Shown here: piece after piece, positions 9,036 to 16,757 of the stretch | Layout: each line of letters starts with the position of its first letter | Position numbering within the stretch: position 1 is the first letter of the stretch | Assembly (NCBI GenBank): GCA_937968015.1 | Contig: CALBSO010000058.1 | Span: 15,176-79,175 of the forward strand | Origin: an uncultured Thermomicrobia bacterium | GTDB lineage: Bacteria; Chloroflexota; Chloroflexia; Thermomicrobiales; JALYUS01 | Reading direction: 5' to 3' | DNA length: 64,000 bases | The notes under the pieces: generated by a model | What the model was told of the DNA's origin: nothing | Databases searched by the model: none | Seen by the model: the letters and a program-made list of their open reading frames with translations, nothing else | Program-made: the position numbers and the translations under genes

Positions 9036-9440
9036 ATGACGACCGTACTGATCGTCGAAGACAATGAGCGCAACATGCGCCTGATGCGATTACTTCTGCG
9101 TCCGCTGGGGTATACCTTGCTTGAGGCAGTTGATGGCAAGGCTGCCTTAGCGACGCTCGAGAGCACGACGCCGGACATTATTCTCGTTGATATTCAACTC
9201 CCCGACGTGGACGGTTTGGAGATCACCCGCCGCCTGCGGAAAGAACCACGGTTTGCGACCACGCCGATCGTCGCGCTCACTGCGTACGCGATGCCGGGTG
9301 ACCGAGAGATGTTCCTGCGCGCCGGCTGCACCGGGTACGTCGCGAAACCGATTGATACCCGCGCGTTTCCCGATATTATCGCGTCGTACCTGGGCGATGA
9401 CGCGACCGTCCCGACGCCGGAAGGGACGCAGGCGCAATGA
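9036..9440 (+). CDS. Single-domain response regulator (CheY/DivK-like)
   Basis: A 134-residue receiver domain with no output domain. It shows the acidic pair in VLIVEDNERN, the phospho-acceptor Asp at about residue 52 in IILVDIQLPDVDG, the switch Thr in IVALTAYAM and the conserved Lys in GYVAKPID. No histidine kinase is encoded nearby. It overlaps the RsbU-type phosphatase gene by 4 nt (ATGA), so it probably controls, or is controlled with, the partner-switching module downstream. Confidence 0.92.
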   Translation: MTTVLIVEDNERNMRLMRLLLRPLGYTLLEAVDGKAALATLESTTPDIILVDIQLPDVDGLEITRRLRKEPRFATTPIVALTAYAMPGDREMFLRAGCTGYVAKPIDTRAFPDIIASYLGDDATVPTPEGTQAQ

Positions 9441-10999
9441 TCCCTGTCAATGACCAAATGACCAACGAGATGCAGGCTGGCATTGATCGCGTCGAAGCGT
9501 GGATTGAGGCGCACCCTGAGTTGTGGCGGCAATGGAACGAGGCGTGGCGGCGTGCAACCGGGCATCACTTGCGGCTCGAAGACGCCGCGACGGCGTTTTC
9601 CGGCATCACCGCGCCAGTTACCGGGGGTGGGCAGATATTCGCCAACCTTGGCAGCGATTATGGGGGTAACGATCAGGCAGAGCTGCTCGGCTCCATCGCC
9701 GGCCTGATTGGCGACACATTAGCGATGGAAACTGAACTGAACACGATGACGGATGAGTTGGTGGACTCGTATGACCAACTCACGTTTCTCTACGAAATCG
9801 CCCGGATGTTGTCTACGACATCCACACTGGCGGAGGCGCTCACCGCGCTGCTTGCCCAGGCGCGGCACATCATCGGCGCGGCCGGTGGTGCGTTGGTGGT
9901 CGAGCAGCCGGAGAAGCAGGTTATCGTCATCACCGATGGCATCGTACCCGATCAGGAATTCATCCTTGCCGCGCACCGCGTTGTCACGGGCGCGGATCGG
10001 CCGCTCGTGGCGAATGACGCGCTGACGGTCGCGTCAACAGTCGGTTCGCATACTGACCGGGTGACAAGCATTGTTGTCGCGCCGATTGTCACGCCTCAGG
10101 GCGTCGCAAGTGCGGCCTGTTTCGGTGCAACGAAAATGGATGGCTTCACGGCTGGAAACCGCAAGTTGATGCAGGCCGTGGCGGAACAGACGATTGCGAT
10201 CGCCGGGCAGTTCGCGCTTCAGGAAGAGCAAATTCGGCGGAGCCGCCTCGCGCGGGACCTCGAACTTGCGGCGCAAATCCAAACCGCGCTGCTTCCCGGC
10301 GCCTTCCCCGCGCGCCCGCATGTCTCGGTCGTTGCGACGATGGTGCCCGCGAGCGAGGTCGGTGGCGACTTCTATACACATCCCGATGACCGCGCCGAAC
10401 CGAGTGATGTGTTGGCGTTCGCGATTGGTGATGTGGCGGGAAAGGGCGTCGCCGCAGCGCTGATTACCACCGTGTGTCTCAGTGCGATGCGTGCCGAGAT
10501 GCGCCATGTCGCGTCACCCGCGCACGCGCTCCGCTCGGTGCAGGGATTTATTCAGGATGAATTGTCTCGCATTGATTCGTTTGTCACCTGCATTCTCGCG
10601 ACCTATGACCCATCCTCGCGTCGGCTCGAGTACGCAAATGCCGGGCATAACGCCATTTTTTACTGGTGCGCGCGCGAGAAGAACGTTGAAGCGCTCGGCG
10701 CGACGGGTCTGCCGCTCGGCGTAGACGTCGGCATCGCGGTTGAAAATGCGACGGTCATGCTCGATCCCGGCGATGTCCTGCTTTTCTATACCGATGGCGT
10801 GACCGAGGCGATGTCCACCGACGGCGAGTTGTTCGGTGATGAACGCCTGCGCACGCTCCTGGCGGAATGCGCCAATCAGGAACCGAACCGGATTCGGGAC
10901 ACGATCCTCTCCCACATTCGGGCGTTCGCGCCGGTGCAGCGCGACGATATCACGCTGCTTATTTTGAAAGCGGAGGCGTGCGCGAATGCCAATACGTGA
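9437..10999 (+). CDS. RsbU-type PP2C serine phosphatase with GAF-like sensor domain
   Basis: A 520-residue protein. Residues 1-110 are unrecognised helical sequence. About 120-262 looks like a GAF domain (FLYEIARMLSTTSTLAEALT.. AEQTIAIAGQFAL). 265-515 is a SpoIIE/RsbU phosphatase with the metal-binding segments ASEVGGDFY (309-312 GGDF) and AIGDVAGKGVAAALI, plus LLFYTDGVTEAM and QRDDITLLIL. The linker RRSRLARDLELAAQIQTALLP is the usual signalling helix. By family, it should dephosphorylate a STAS anti-anti-sigma protein such as 11418-11753. It is translationally coupled to the genes on both sides. Confidence 0.9.
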   Translation: MIPVNDQMTNEMQAGIDRVEAWIEAHPELWRQWNEAWRRATGHHLRLEDAATAFSGITAPVTGGGQIFANLGSDYGGNDQAELLGSIAGLIGDTLAMETELNTMTDELVDSYDQLTFLYEIARMLSTTSTLAEALTALLAQARHIIGAAGGALVVEQPEKQVIVITDGIVPDQEFILAAHRVVTGADRPLVANDALTVASTVGSHTDRVTSIVVAPIVTPQGVASAACFGATKMDGFTAGNRKLMQAVAEQTIAIAGQFALQEEQIRRSRLARDLELAAQIQTALLPGAFPARPHVSVVATMVPASEVGGDFYTHPDDRAEPSDVLAFAIGDVAGKGVAAALITTVCLSAMRAEMRHVASPAHALRSVQGFIQDELSRIDSFVTCILATYDPSSRRLEYANAGHNAIFYWCAREKNVEALGATGLPLGVDVGIAVENATVMLDPGDVLLFYTDGVTEAMSTDGELFGDERLRTLLAECANQEPNRIRDTILSHIRAFAPVQRDDITLLILKAEACANANT

Positions 11000-11417
11000 A
11001 CTCACGTACCGTTTCCCCGCCTCGTTGCAGTATCTGACGGCCGTGCGAGATACGGTACACGCGTTCTGCGTTGACGTGCTCGAATCGGAGGCGTACGAGG
11101 AGCAGGTGTACCAACTGCAACTTGCCGTCTCTGAACTGGCGACGAACATCATTCGGCATGCCTACGGCGGCCAGGAGATCGGAGCGGTCGAACTGCGCGC
11201 TCACGGCGACGGCAGCGCGGTGACGCTGGATTTTTACGACACCGGCAAGACTTTCGAGCGGAAAACACCGACGCTTCCCGATCTCGATAGCCTCGCGGAG
11301 GGGGGCTACGGTTCGTACATCATTCAACAATCTGTCGATCAGGTGACGTACGAGCGCGCCTGCGATCGCAATCACTGGCGGCTGGAAAAACAATTCACCG
11401 GAAAGCGAGGCGAGTAA
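10986..11417 (+). CDS. Anti-sigma regulatory kinase (RsbW-like HATPase)
   Basis: A 143-residue GHKL ATPase-fold protein. YQLQLAVSELATNIIRHAYG is the N-box (E, N and H residues), and DFYDTGKTFE followed by GGYGSYIIQQSVDQVTYE carries the G1/G2 region. RsbW-like proteins bind and phosphorylate a STAS partner and hold a sigma factor or other target. It overlaps the phosphatase gene by 14 nt and abuts the STAS gene with no gap. No sigma-factor gene is in this operon. Confidence 0.9.
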   Translation: MPIRELTYRFPASLQYLTAVRDTVHAFCVDVLESEAYEEQVYQLQLAVSELATNIIRHAYGGQEIGAVELRAHGDGSAVTLDFYDTGKTFERKTPTLPDLDSLAEGGYGSYIIQQSVDQVTYERACDRNHWRLEKQFTGKRGE

Positions 11418-11753
11418 ATGGACGTCACCGTTACGGTCGAGGAGGGTGTCGCCATTATTACGATGGATGGGCACCTGGACGCACTCTCCGCTCCGCACGC
11501 GAAAGAGGCGTTCCGCGAATACGGCACGGGGGCATACCACGCGGTCGTTGATCTCGCGAAGGTATCGTTCATTGATTCCTCCGGCCTCGCGTCGCTCATT
11601 TCCGGGCTAAAGACGTTCCGCGCGCAAGGAAAGCAATTTCGCCTTGCGGCGGTCCAGCCAAATGTCCGCCAGGTCCTCACGTTGACGATGCTCGATCGTG
11701 CGTTCGATATCGCACTGGATGTGCGGACAGCAGTGGGTTCGATCGGCGTGTAA
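11418..11753 (+). CDS. STAS-domain anti-anti-sigma factor
   Basis: A 111-residue single STAS domain. The phosphorylatable serine lies in SFIDSSGLASLI, and the framing strands (AIITMDGHLDALSAPHAKEA, FRLAAVQPNVRQVL) are standard. It is the expected substrate of the RsbW-like kinase and RsbU-like phosphatase directly upstream. It starts on the base after the kinase stop codon. Confidence 0.93.
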   Translation: MDVTVTVEEGVAIITMDGHLDALSAPHAKEAFREYGTGAYHAVVDLAKVSFIDSSGLASLISGLKTFRAQGKQFRLAAVQPNVRQVLTLTMLDRAFDIALDVRTAVGSIGV

Positions 11754-11776
11754 TGGGTTTTTGAATGGGGTGACGC

Positions 11777-12157
11777 GTGGCGAAGGTGCTCGTTGTAGAT
11801 GACAATCCGGTCAATCTGCGGGTCTGTCGGCTCATTCTCGAGCGGTACGGTCATGCGGTCGAGACCGAAACGAGCCCGGTCACCGTCCTCACGCGCATGG
11901 CGACGCAGGTGCCCGATGTGCTGATCACCGACCTTATGATGCCAATCCTCGACGGCATCGAACTGACACGACAAATCCGCGCGCTGCCCACGGGACGGGA
12001 TCTGCCGATCATCGTCCTGACGGCACGAGGAGAAGAATCCGATCAGGACCGCGCGATGGAGGCTGGGGCAACGTATTTTCTCACCAAGCCCGTCAGTTCC
12101 GGCGCGCTGACCGCGGCCGTGAACGACGCCTTGGCATTGCCTCCCGCTGGATCGTGA
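11777..12157 (+). CDS. Second single-domain response regulator
   Basis: A 126-residue receiver domain: VLVVDDNPVN acidic pair, VLITDLMMPILDG phospho-acceptor, IIVLTARGEE, and the Lys in YFLTKPVSSG. It starts with GTG behind a GGGG site, 23 bp after the STAS gene, and closes the operon. Having stand-alone receivers at both ends of the partner-switching module suggests a phosphorelay input whose kinase lies elsewhere. Confidence 0.9.
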   Translation: MAKVLVVDDNPVNLRVCRLILERYGHAVETETSPVTVLTRMATQVPDVLITDLMMPILDGIELTRQIRALPTGRDLPIIVLTARGEESDQDRAMEAGATYFLTKPVSSGALTAAVNDALALPPAGS

Positions 12158-12201
12158 TTTTCACGCGACGTGATTACAGCGTTTTGCAGAAGCATTGAGT
12201 C

Positions 12202-12261
12202 GGTGGTGGCGGGCTTTAGCCTGCCGTTCCTTGCTGTGGCAGGCTAAAGCCCGCCACCACC
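12202..12261. repeat. Perfect 24-bp palindrome between convergent operons
   Basis: The arm at 12202-12225 (GGTGGTGGCGGGCTTTAGCC and four more bases) is matched exactly as reverse complement by 12238-12261, with a 12-nt loop. It lies between the convergent response regulator and ruvA. It could act as a bidirectional terminator, although neither side has a long T-tract. Its form (GGCGGGCTTTAGCC / GGCTAAAGCCCGCC) also suggests a member of a dispersed palindromic repeat family. No second copy was noticed in this window. Confidence 0.8.
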
Positions 12262-12276
12262 AATACGATATTTGCG

Positions 12277-12882
12277 CTAGCGTTGCTGTCCCATTTGCCG
12301 GAGCGTGCTTAGGACGCGTTCCTCGACCGTCATCCCCTCGGTAATCTCCGCGTCCCGCAGTGCGGTATATGCTTCGGTCGCGGAGTAACCGAGCGCTTGA
12401 AGCGCGGCGATCACCTCGGTGCTATCGTCTCGCTGTTGCGAAGACGGGCCGCCACTCACCGGCAGCGCGCCACCGACGAGCGCATCCAACTTGCCGCGCA
12501 GTTCGAGGACGAGCCGTGCGGCGGTCTTCTTGCCGATGCCGGGGATGCGCGCGAGGGCGTCAATGTCACCGGCGGCAATCGTTTGCAGTACGAGATCAGA
12601 CTCACCGGAACCGCAGACATTGAGCGCGACTTTTGGCCCAACCCCCGTGACGCCGAGGAGCAGGCGAAAGAGGCCGAGTTCCGTCTCTGTCGTGAAGCCA
12701 TACAGGGCGATCTGGTCTTCGCGCAGATAGAGATGCGTCACAAGGCGAACCGGTGTGCCGTCGCGCGGGAGCGCGCCAAGCGTCGTATGGGAGACGGCGA
12801 TTTGCAGCGTGATCGGGCCGACTTCGAGGAAGACGCCATCGGGGAGCACGCCGACGACCACGCCACGGACACCGGCGAGCAT
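12277..12882 (-). CDS. ruvA: Holliday junction branch migration protein RuvA
   Basis: A 201-residue protein with an OB-fold start (MLAGVRGVVVGVLPDGVFLE), LYLREDQIALYGFTTETELGLF, and the two helix-hairpin-helix motifs LLLGVTGVGPKVALNV and LARIPGIGKKTAARLVLELR. The C-terminal domain III ends VEERVLSTLRQMGQQR. RuvA binds four-way junctions and loads the RuvB motor; ruvB and ruvC are not in this window. A strong AGGAGG site precedes the ATG. It lies 9 bp downstream of dcd. Confidence 0.97.
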   Translation of the reverse strand: MLAGVRGVVVGVLPDGVFLEVGPITLQIAVSHTTLGALPRDGTPVRLVTHLYLREDQIALYGFTTETELGLFRLLLGVTGVGPKVALNVCGSGESDLVLQTIAAGDIDALARIPGIGKKTAARLVLELRGKLDALVGGALPVSGGPSSQQRDDSTEVIAALQALGYSATEAYTALRDAEITEGMTVEERVLSTLRQMGQQR

Positions 12883-12891
12883 GGATGCCTC

Positions 12892-13479
12892 CTATTCGCC
12901 CTGCGTCGGCCTGGCGTGGCGCATGTCGGGGTCGTTATAGAGTCGTGGCAGCATGTCGTACGGCGACCATTCGCTGCTCTGGCCGTATTTGCCTTCGTAG
13001 TGCTTGTCCGTTTCACCAACCTCGAAAAAGAGGATTTGCGCGACGCGAAGACCGACAGGTAACTCGATCGTCGCGTGCGAATGGTTGGTGATTTCCATTG
13101 TCCAGCGTGCGATGTAGCCGACATCGCCAACGCCCGCGCATTTGCAGACGCTCATGCACGACCGCCCGATGCTGGAGCGCGCACGCATCGAGGTAGTGTA
13201 CCCATTGCGGCCGCCGACGGTTTCGAGCGTGTGTGCCAGAATCGTATCGCCGGGGCGAACGGCGATGATGCCATTGGCGCGGATCGGCTCGCCCCAGAAC
13301 TTCTTTGTCTGTTCCTCGGAGAGGAAACTGACCGTTTGCATGTTCCGGTTCGGTTCGAAATAAAATTCACCGAGCCGCACATCGTAGGAGTTCGTGCCGA
13401 GGTTACCCGGTTCAAACGGCTCGATGACGATGTCACCGGCCTCCATCGCTTGCCGAATGCGACGGTCTGAGAGCAGCAC
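12892..13479 (-). CDS. dcd: dCTP deaminase (Dcd family)
   Basis: A 195-residue trimeric dUTPase-fold enzyme that deaminates dCTP to dUTP. It begins MLLSDRRIRQAMEAGDIVIE and has NLGTNSYDVRLG, TILAHTLETV and MRARSSIGRSCMSV, the Ser/Arg catalytic segment. AGVGDVGYIARWTMEITN contains the catalytic Glu, and LRVAQILFFEV follows. Whether it is mono- or bifunctional (dCTP deaminase/dUTPase) cannot be told by eye. It sits between the PP2C gene (9-bp gap) and ruvA. Confidence 0.94.
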   Translation of the reverse strand: MLLSDRRIRQAMEAGDIVIEPFEPGNLGTNSYDVRLGEFYFEPNRNMQTVSFLSEEQTKKFWGEPIRANGIIAVRPGDTILAHTLETVGGRNGYTTSMRARSSIGRSCMSVCKCAGVGDVGYIARWTMEITNHSHATIELPVGLRVAQILFFEVGETDKHYEGKYGQSSEWSPYDMLPRLYNDPDMRHARPTQGE

Positions 13480-13488
13480 GTACCCCTC

Positions 13489-14454
13489 CTAGCGGAACAG
13501 GAAGAAGAAAACAAGCAGCGCAATGATCGCGAGGAGCACGACGACAATGCCGATCACCACCGCGATCGGTACCCCGCGCTTACTTGATACGGCGGGCAGG
13601 CGCTCGGTCGTGGCTTCGGAGAGCGTCATCGGTGGCGCAATTGGCGCGGAAATCGGGGCCGATTCAAGCGTCGCTTTGACAATGACGACCGAGACATTGT
13701 CTGATGCATTCCGGTTGTTGGCGAGATCAATCAGTTCATTTGCCGCCTGCTCCGGTGGCAATGCCTGGACGACCTGCTTCATCTCTTCGTCATCAATGAT
13801 TCCATGGATACCATCCGAGCAGAGCAAGACGATATCGTCCGCCATCAAGTCCACTTCGAAGATGTCCACATCCACTTTTTGCCGCTGTCCGAGGGCGCGC
13901 GTGATGACGTTCCGCTGGCGGCTGCTCTTCGCCTGTTCTGGCGTCATTTGCCCGGCACGGACTGCCTCCGCGACGAGCGAATGATCCTTTGAGATCGGTG
14001 TCATCTGTGTCCGGCCGCGCGAGAGATACGCGCGGCTGTCTCCGACATTACTGATAACCAGCGTCGGGCCGCGGATGACACCGGCGACAAGTGTCGTGCC
14101 CATCGCGCGCTCCTCGCTCTGGCTCAGGCCACGCTCGTAGACGGCCTCGTTCGCCAGCCGGACGGCACGTTTGAGGGCAGCGGGTATCTCCGTCGTGTCA
14201 CCGCCGTAATAGGTGTGGAAGAGCGTTTCGAGCGCGAGGGCACTCGCAACTTCCCCCTGCTCGTTGCCGCCGACACCGTCCGCGACGGCAAAAAGATACC
14301 CGCTCTCGGCGAAGGGGATCGTCTGCGGAAGGTCTTGCCAGGTACCGACCGCATCCTGATTATTCGCCCGGACTCGCCCGGTATCAGTACGCGCTCCCAC
14401 CCAAAGGTGGAACTCACGGTTCGGTGAGGCCCCGCTCCCTACCGCGTCATTCAC
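13489..14454 (-). CDS. PP2C-family Ser/Thr protein phosphatase with C-terminal membrane anchor
   Basis: A 321-residue Stp/PrpC-like phosphatase. Metal-binding motifs are ARTDTGRVRANNQDA, LFAVADGVGGNEQGEVAS, GDSRAYLSRG, VLLCSDGIHG and NASDNVSVVIV. After a linker, a hydrophobic segment VPIAVVIGIVVVLLAIIALL anchors the C-terminus in the membrane. A GTG start at 14454 preceded by GGAGGAGAAGC was preferred to the longer frame that begins at 14493 inside the aldehyde dehydrogenase gene. It probably counteracts a Ser/Thr kinase; none is visible nearby. Confidence 0.9.
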   Translation of the reverse strand: MNDAVGSGASPNREFHLWVGARTDTGRVRANNQDAVGTWQDLPQTIPFAESGYLFAVADGVGGNEQGEVASALALETLFHTYYGGDTTEIPAALKRAVRLANEAVYERGLSQSEERAMGTTLVAGVIRGPTLVISNVGDSRAYLSRGRTQMTPISKDHSLVAEAVRAGQMTPEQAKSSRQRNVITRALGQRQKVDVDIFEVDLMADDIVLLCSDGIHGIIDDEEMKQVVQALPPEQAANELIDLANNRNASDNVSVVIVKATLESAPISAPIAPPMTLSEATTERLPAVSSKRGVPIAVVIGIVVVLLAIIALLVFFFLFR

Positions 14455-14479
14455 GCTTCTCCTCCGAACTGTCGTGGCA

Positions 14480-15976
14480 TTATGCCTCCTCACCGACGGC
14501 GTCTATTTGCGCCTTTTGCAGTTTACCGCTGTAGTCAATATACACCGCCTGCCATTCCGAAAAGACATCGAGCGCGGCCGTGCCCGCTTCGCGGTGGCCA
14601 TTGCCGGTCGCTTTCGTTCCGCCGAATGGTAACTGAATTTCCGCACCGGTGGTCCCCGCGTTGACGTAGAGAATGCCGGTGTCCACATCCCGCATTGCCT
14701 GGAATGCCCGATTGACATCGCGCGTGAAGATCGAGGCAGACAATCCATAGTCGCTTTGATTGACGATCTCAATCGCTTGTTCGAGCGACTGCACCGGCAA
14801 CACGGATACTACAGGGCCGAAGATTTCTTCGCGCGCGATCCGCATATCGGGCATGACGCCCGTGAAAATTGTCGGCTCATGGAAGAACCCTTTGCCGAGC
14901 GACCCACTGCGCGCCACATTGCCGCCGACGACGAGTTCCGCGCCCTCGCGCTGTCCGACGGGGATATACGAGTGGATACGTTCCAACTGTGCGTCGCTGA
15001 TGACCGGGCCGACATCCGTCGCCTCGTCAAGCCCGTCGCCGAGGCGCAACTGGCGCACCTTTGCGACGAGTTTGTCCGTAAGGTCGCGATATACCGCCTG
15101 ATGGACAATCACCCGGCTCGCCGCTGTGCATCGCTGCCCGGAGGTGCCGAAGGCGGACCAGAGGATGCCCTCCGTCGCCAGATCGAGATCCGCGTCATCC
15201 ATCACCATGACGGCGTTCTTGCCACCGAGTTCGAGCATCACTCGCTTGCGCCCGCGCGCTCCGGCCATTGCCACTTCGTCGCCGATCTCGGTGCTGCCGG
15301 TAAACGAGACCAGTTTCACATCGGGATGCTCGATGAGCGCCGTGCCGACTTCACCGCCGGCGCCGAAGACAATGTTGAGCACCCCAGGCGGCAAACCCGC
15401 CTCCTCGAATATCTGCACGAGGCGGTAGGCAAGCAGGGGAGTATAGGTCGCGGGTTTGAAGACGACGGTGTTGCCACAGATCAGCGCGGGCATGATTTTC
15501 CAGGTCGGGATGGCCATCGGGAAGTTCCACGGCGTGATGAGGCCGACGACGCCAATCGGGCGGCGTTGTGCCATCGCCCACTTGTTCGGTAATTCGGACG
15601 GCACGACCTGGCCGAACTGGCGGCGACCCTCCCCGGCCATGTAGAAGGCCATATCTATGCCTTCCTGCACATCGCCGCGCGCCTCAGCCAGCACCTTGCC
15701 CATCTCTCGCGTCATATCCCGCGCGAGCGATTCTTTCTGCTCGTTGAGCATCTGTCCGACACGATAGAGGATTTCTCCTCGATGGGGGGCGGGGAAGAGC
15801 CGCCACTTGTTGAAGGCGCCCTTCGCGGCGGCGACCGCGCGACCGATTTCCGCCGCGCCGCCCCGCGCAAATTCGCCGACAAGTTCGCCATTCGCGGGGT
15901 TGCGGTTCTCGAAGGTCGCGCCATTCACCGACTCGACCCACTGACCGCCGATGAAGTGTTTGAAGAGATCAGGCAC
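14480..15976 (-). CDS. NAD(P)-dependent aldehyde dehydrogenase
   Basis: A roughly 498-residue ALDH-superfamily enzyme that oxidises an aldehyde to an acid. It contains TPWNFPMAIPTWKIMPAL, SFTGSTEIG, the catalytic Glu in VMLELGGKNAVMV, the catalytic Cys in SAFGTSGQRCTAASR, EEIFGPVVSV and LPFGGTKATGNGHREAG. The tail (ALDVFSEWQAVYIDYSGKLQ) resembles ALDHs acting on amino-acid-derived semialdehydes, but the substrate is not assignable. A GTG start at 15976 with GGGAGGCGG upstream was chosen; an in-frame ATG at 16021 would add 15 residues. Confidence 0.9.
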   Translation of the reverse strand: MPDLFKHFIGGQWVESVNGATFENRNPANGELVGEFARGGAAEIGRAVAAAKGAFNKWRLFPAPHRGEILYRVGQMLNEQKESLARDMTREMGKVLAEARGDVQEGIDMAFYMAGEGRRQFGQVVPSELPNKWAMAQRRPIGVVGLITPWNFPMAIPTWKIMPALICGNTVVFKPATYTPLLAYRLVQIFEEAGLPPGVLNIVFGAGGEVGTALIEHPDVKLVSFTGSTEIGDEVAMAGARGRKRVMLELGGKNAVMVMDDADLDLATEGILWSAFGTSGQRCTAASRVIVHQAVYRDLTDKLVAKVRQLRLGDGLDEATDVGPVISDAQLERIHSYIPVGQREGAELVVGGNVARSGSLGKGFFHEPTIFTGVMPDMRIAREEIFGPVVSVLPVQSLEQAIEIVNQSDYGLSASIFTRDVNRAFQAMRDVDTGILYVNAGTTGAEIQLPFGGTKATGNGHREAGTAALDVFSEWQAVYIDYSGKLQKAQIDAVGEEA

Positions 15977-16053
15977 CGCGCCGCCTCCCGTGGTTGCGAG
16001 AGCCGCAACAACACCAAACATTCAGGTGTTTGTACAGCCAAAACCGGCGTAGG

Positions 16054-16755
16054 TCAATGCGTGCGGTCCGCCAGCGCCTGATAGGCGGCTTCCGCGCCGA
16101 TCCATACTTCGCCGTCCGCATACGCTTCTTTCTTCCAGATCGGCGCGAGTTGCTTCAGCCGGTCAATTGCGTACTCGCAGGCCGCGAATGCGCCGTGCCG
16201 ATGCGCGGACGAAACAGCGATGACGACACTCGCGTCGCCGACGGAAAGATGACCGACACGATGATGAATCGCGACATCGAGGACCTGCCATCGCTCGCGC
16301 ATCTCCGCCGCAATCTGGGCAAAGATCGGCAGGCATCCCGCCGCGTATGCTTCGTATTCAAGCCAGAGGACGGAACGGCCCCGCGCGTGATTGCGCACCG
16401 TGCCGATAAATGTCACGATCGCTCCTGCCTCCGGCACGGCGACGAGCGCGGCGACGACCTCACCGACGAGCGGCGATTCGCGAACGGCGAAGCGCGCGTC
16501 ATCGCGTATCCCGCCCGCGACGGGTGGAATGAACGCGACCTCGTCGCCGTCCTGTAACGGCGCGCTCAGGTCCGCGTACGCGGCATTGACCATCACCGGC
16601 GATGTCCGAAGCAGCGCGGCGATACGCGGATATTTGGCGCTCATCGCCAACGCGATGTCCGCCGCAGTCGTGCCATCAGGCACGACGCGGGTCTCACTCT
16701 CTGCCCCGACTGTTTCCCGGACGATGGCAAAATGGCGCAGCGTGATCGTTGGCAT
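16054..16755 (-). CDS. MoaD-MoaE fusion: molybdopterin synthase, both subunits in one chain
   Basis: Residues 1-81 are a MoaD ubiquitin-like sulfur carrier (MPTITLRHFAIVRETVG ... DGDEVAFIPPVAGG). Residues about 88-233 are MoaE (VGEVVAALVAVPEAGAIVTF, IGTVRNHARG, LEYEAYAAGC, IHHRVGHLSVGDASVVIAVS, HRHGAFAACEYAIDRLKQL, APIWKKEAYADG). Together they convert cyclic pyranopterin monophosphate to molybdopterin. The MoaD Gly-Gly, which must be a free C-terminus to be thiocarboxylated, is internal here, so cleavage after it is expected, as known for mycobacterial MoaX. It starts 2 bp after the HD-domain gene. Confidence 0.93.
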   Translation of the reverse strand: MPTITLRHFAIVRETVGAESETRVVPDGTTAADIALAMSAKYPRIAALLRTSPVMVNAAYADLSAPLQDGDEVAFIPPVAGGIRDDARFAVRESPLVGEVVAALVAVPEAGAIVTFIGTVRNHARGRSVLWLEYEAYAAGCLPIFAQIAAEMRERWQVLDVAIHHRVGHLSVGDASVVIAVSSAHRHGAFAACEYAIDRLKQLAPIWKKEAYADGEVWIGAEAAYQALADRTH

Positions 16756-16757
16756 CG

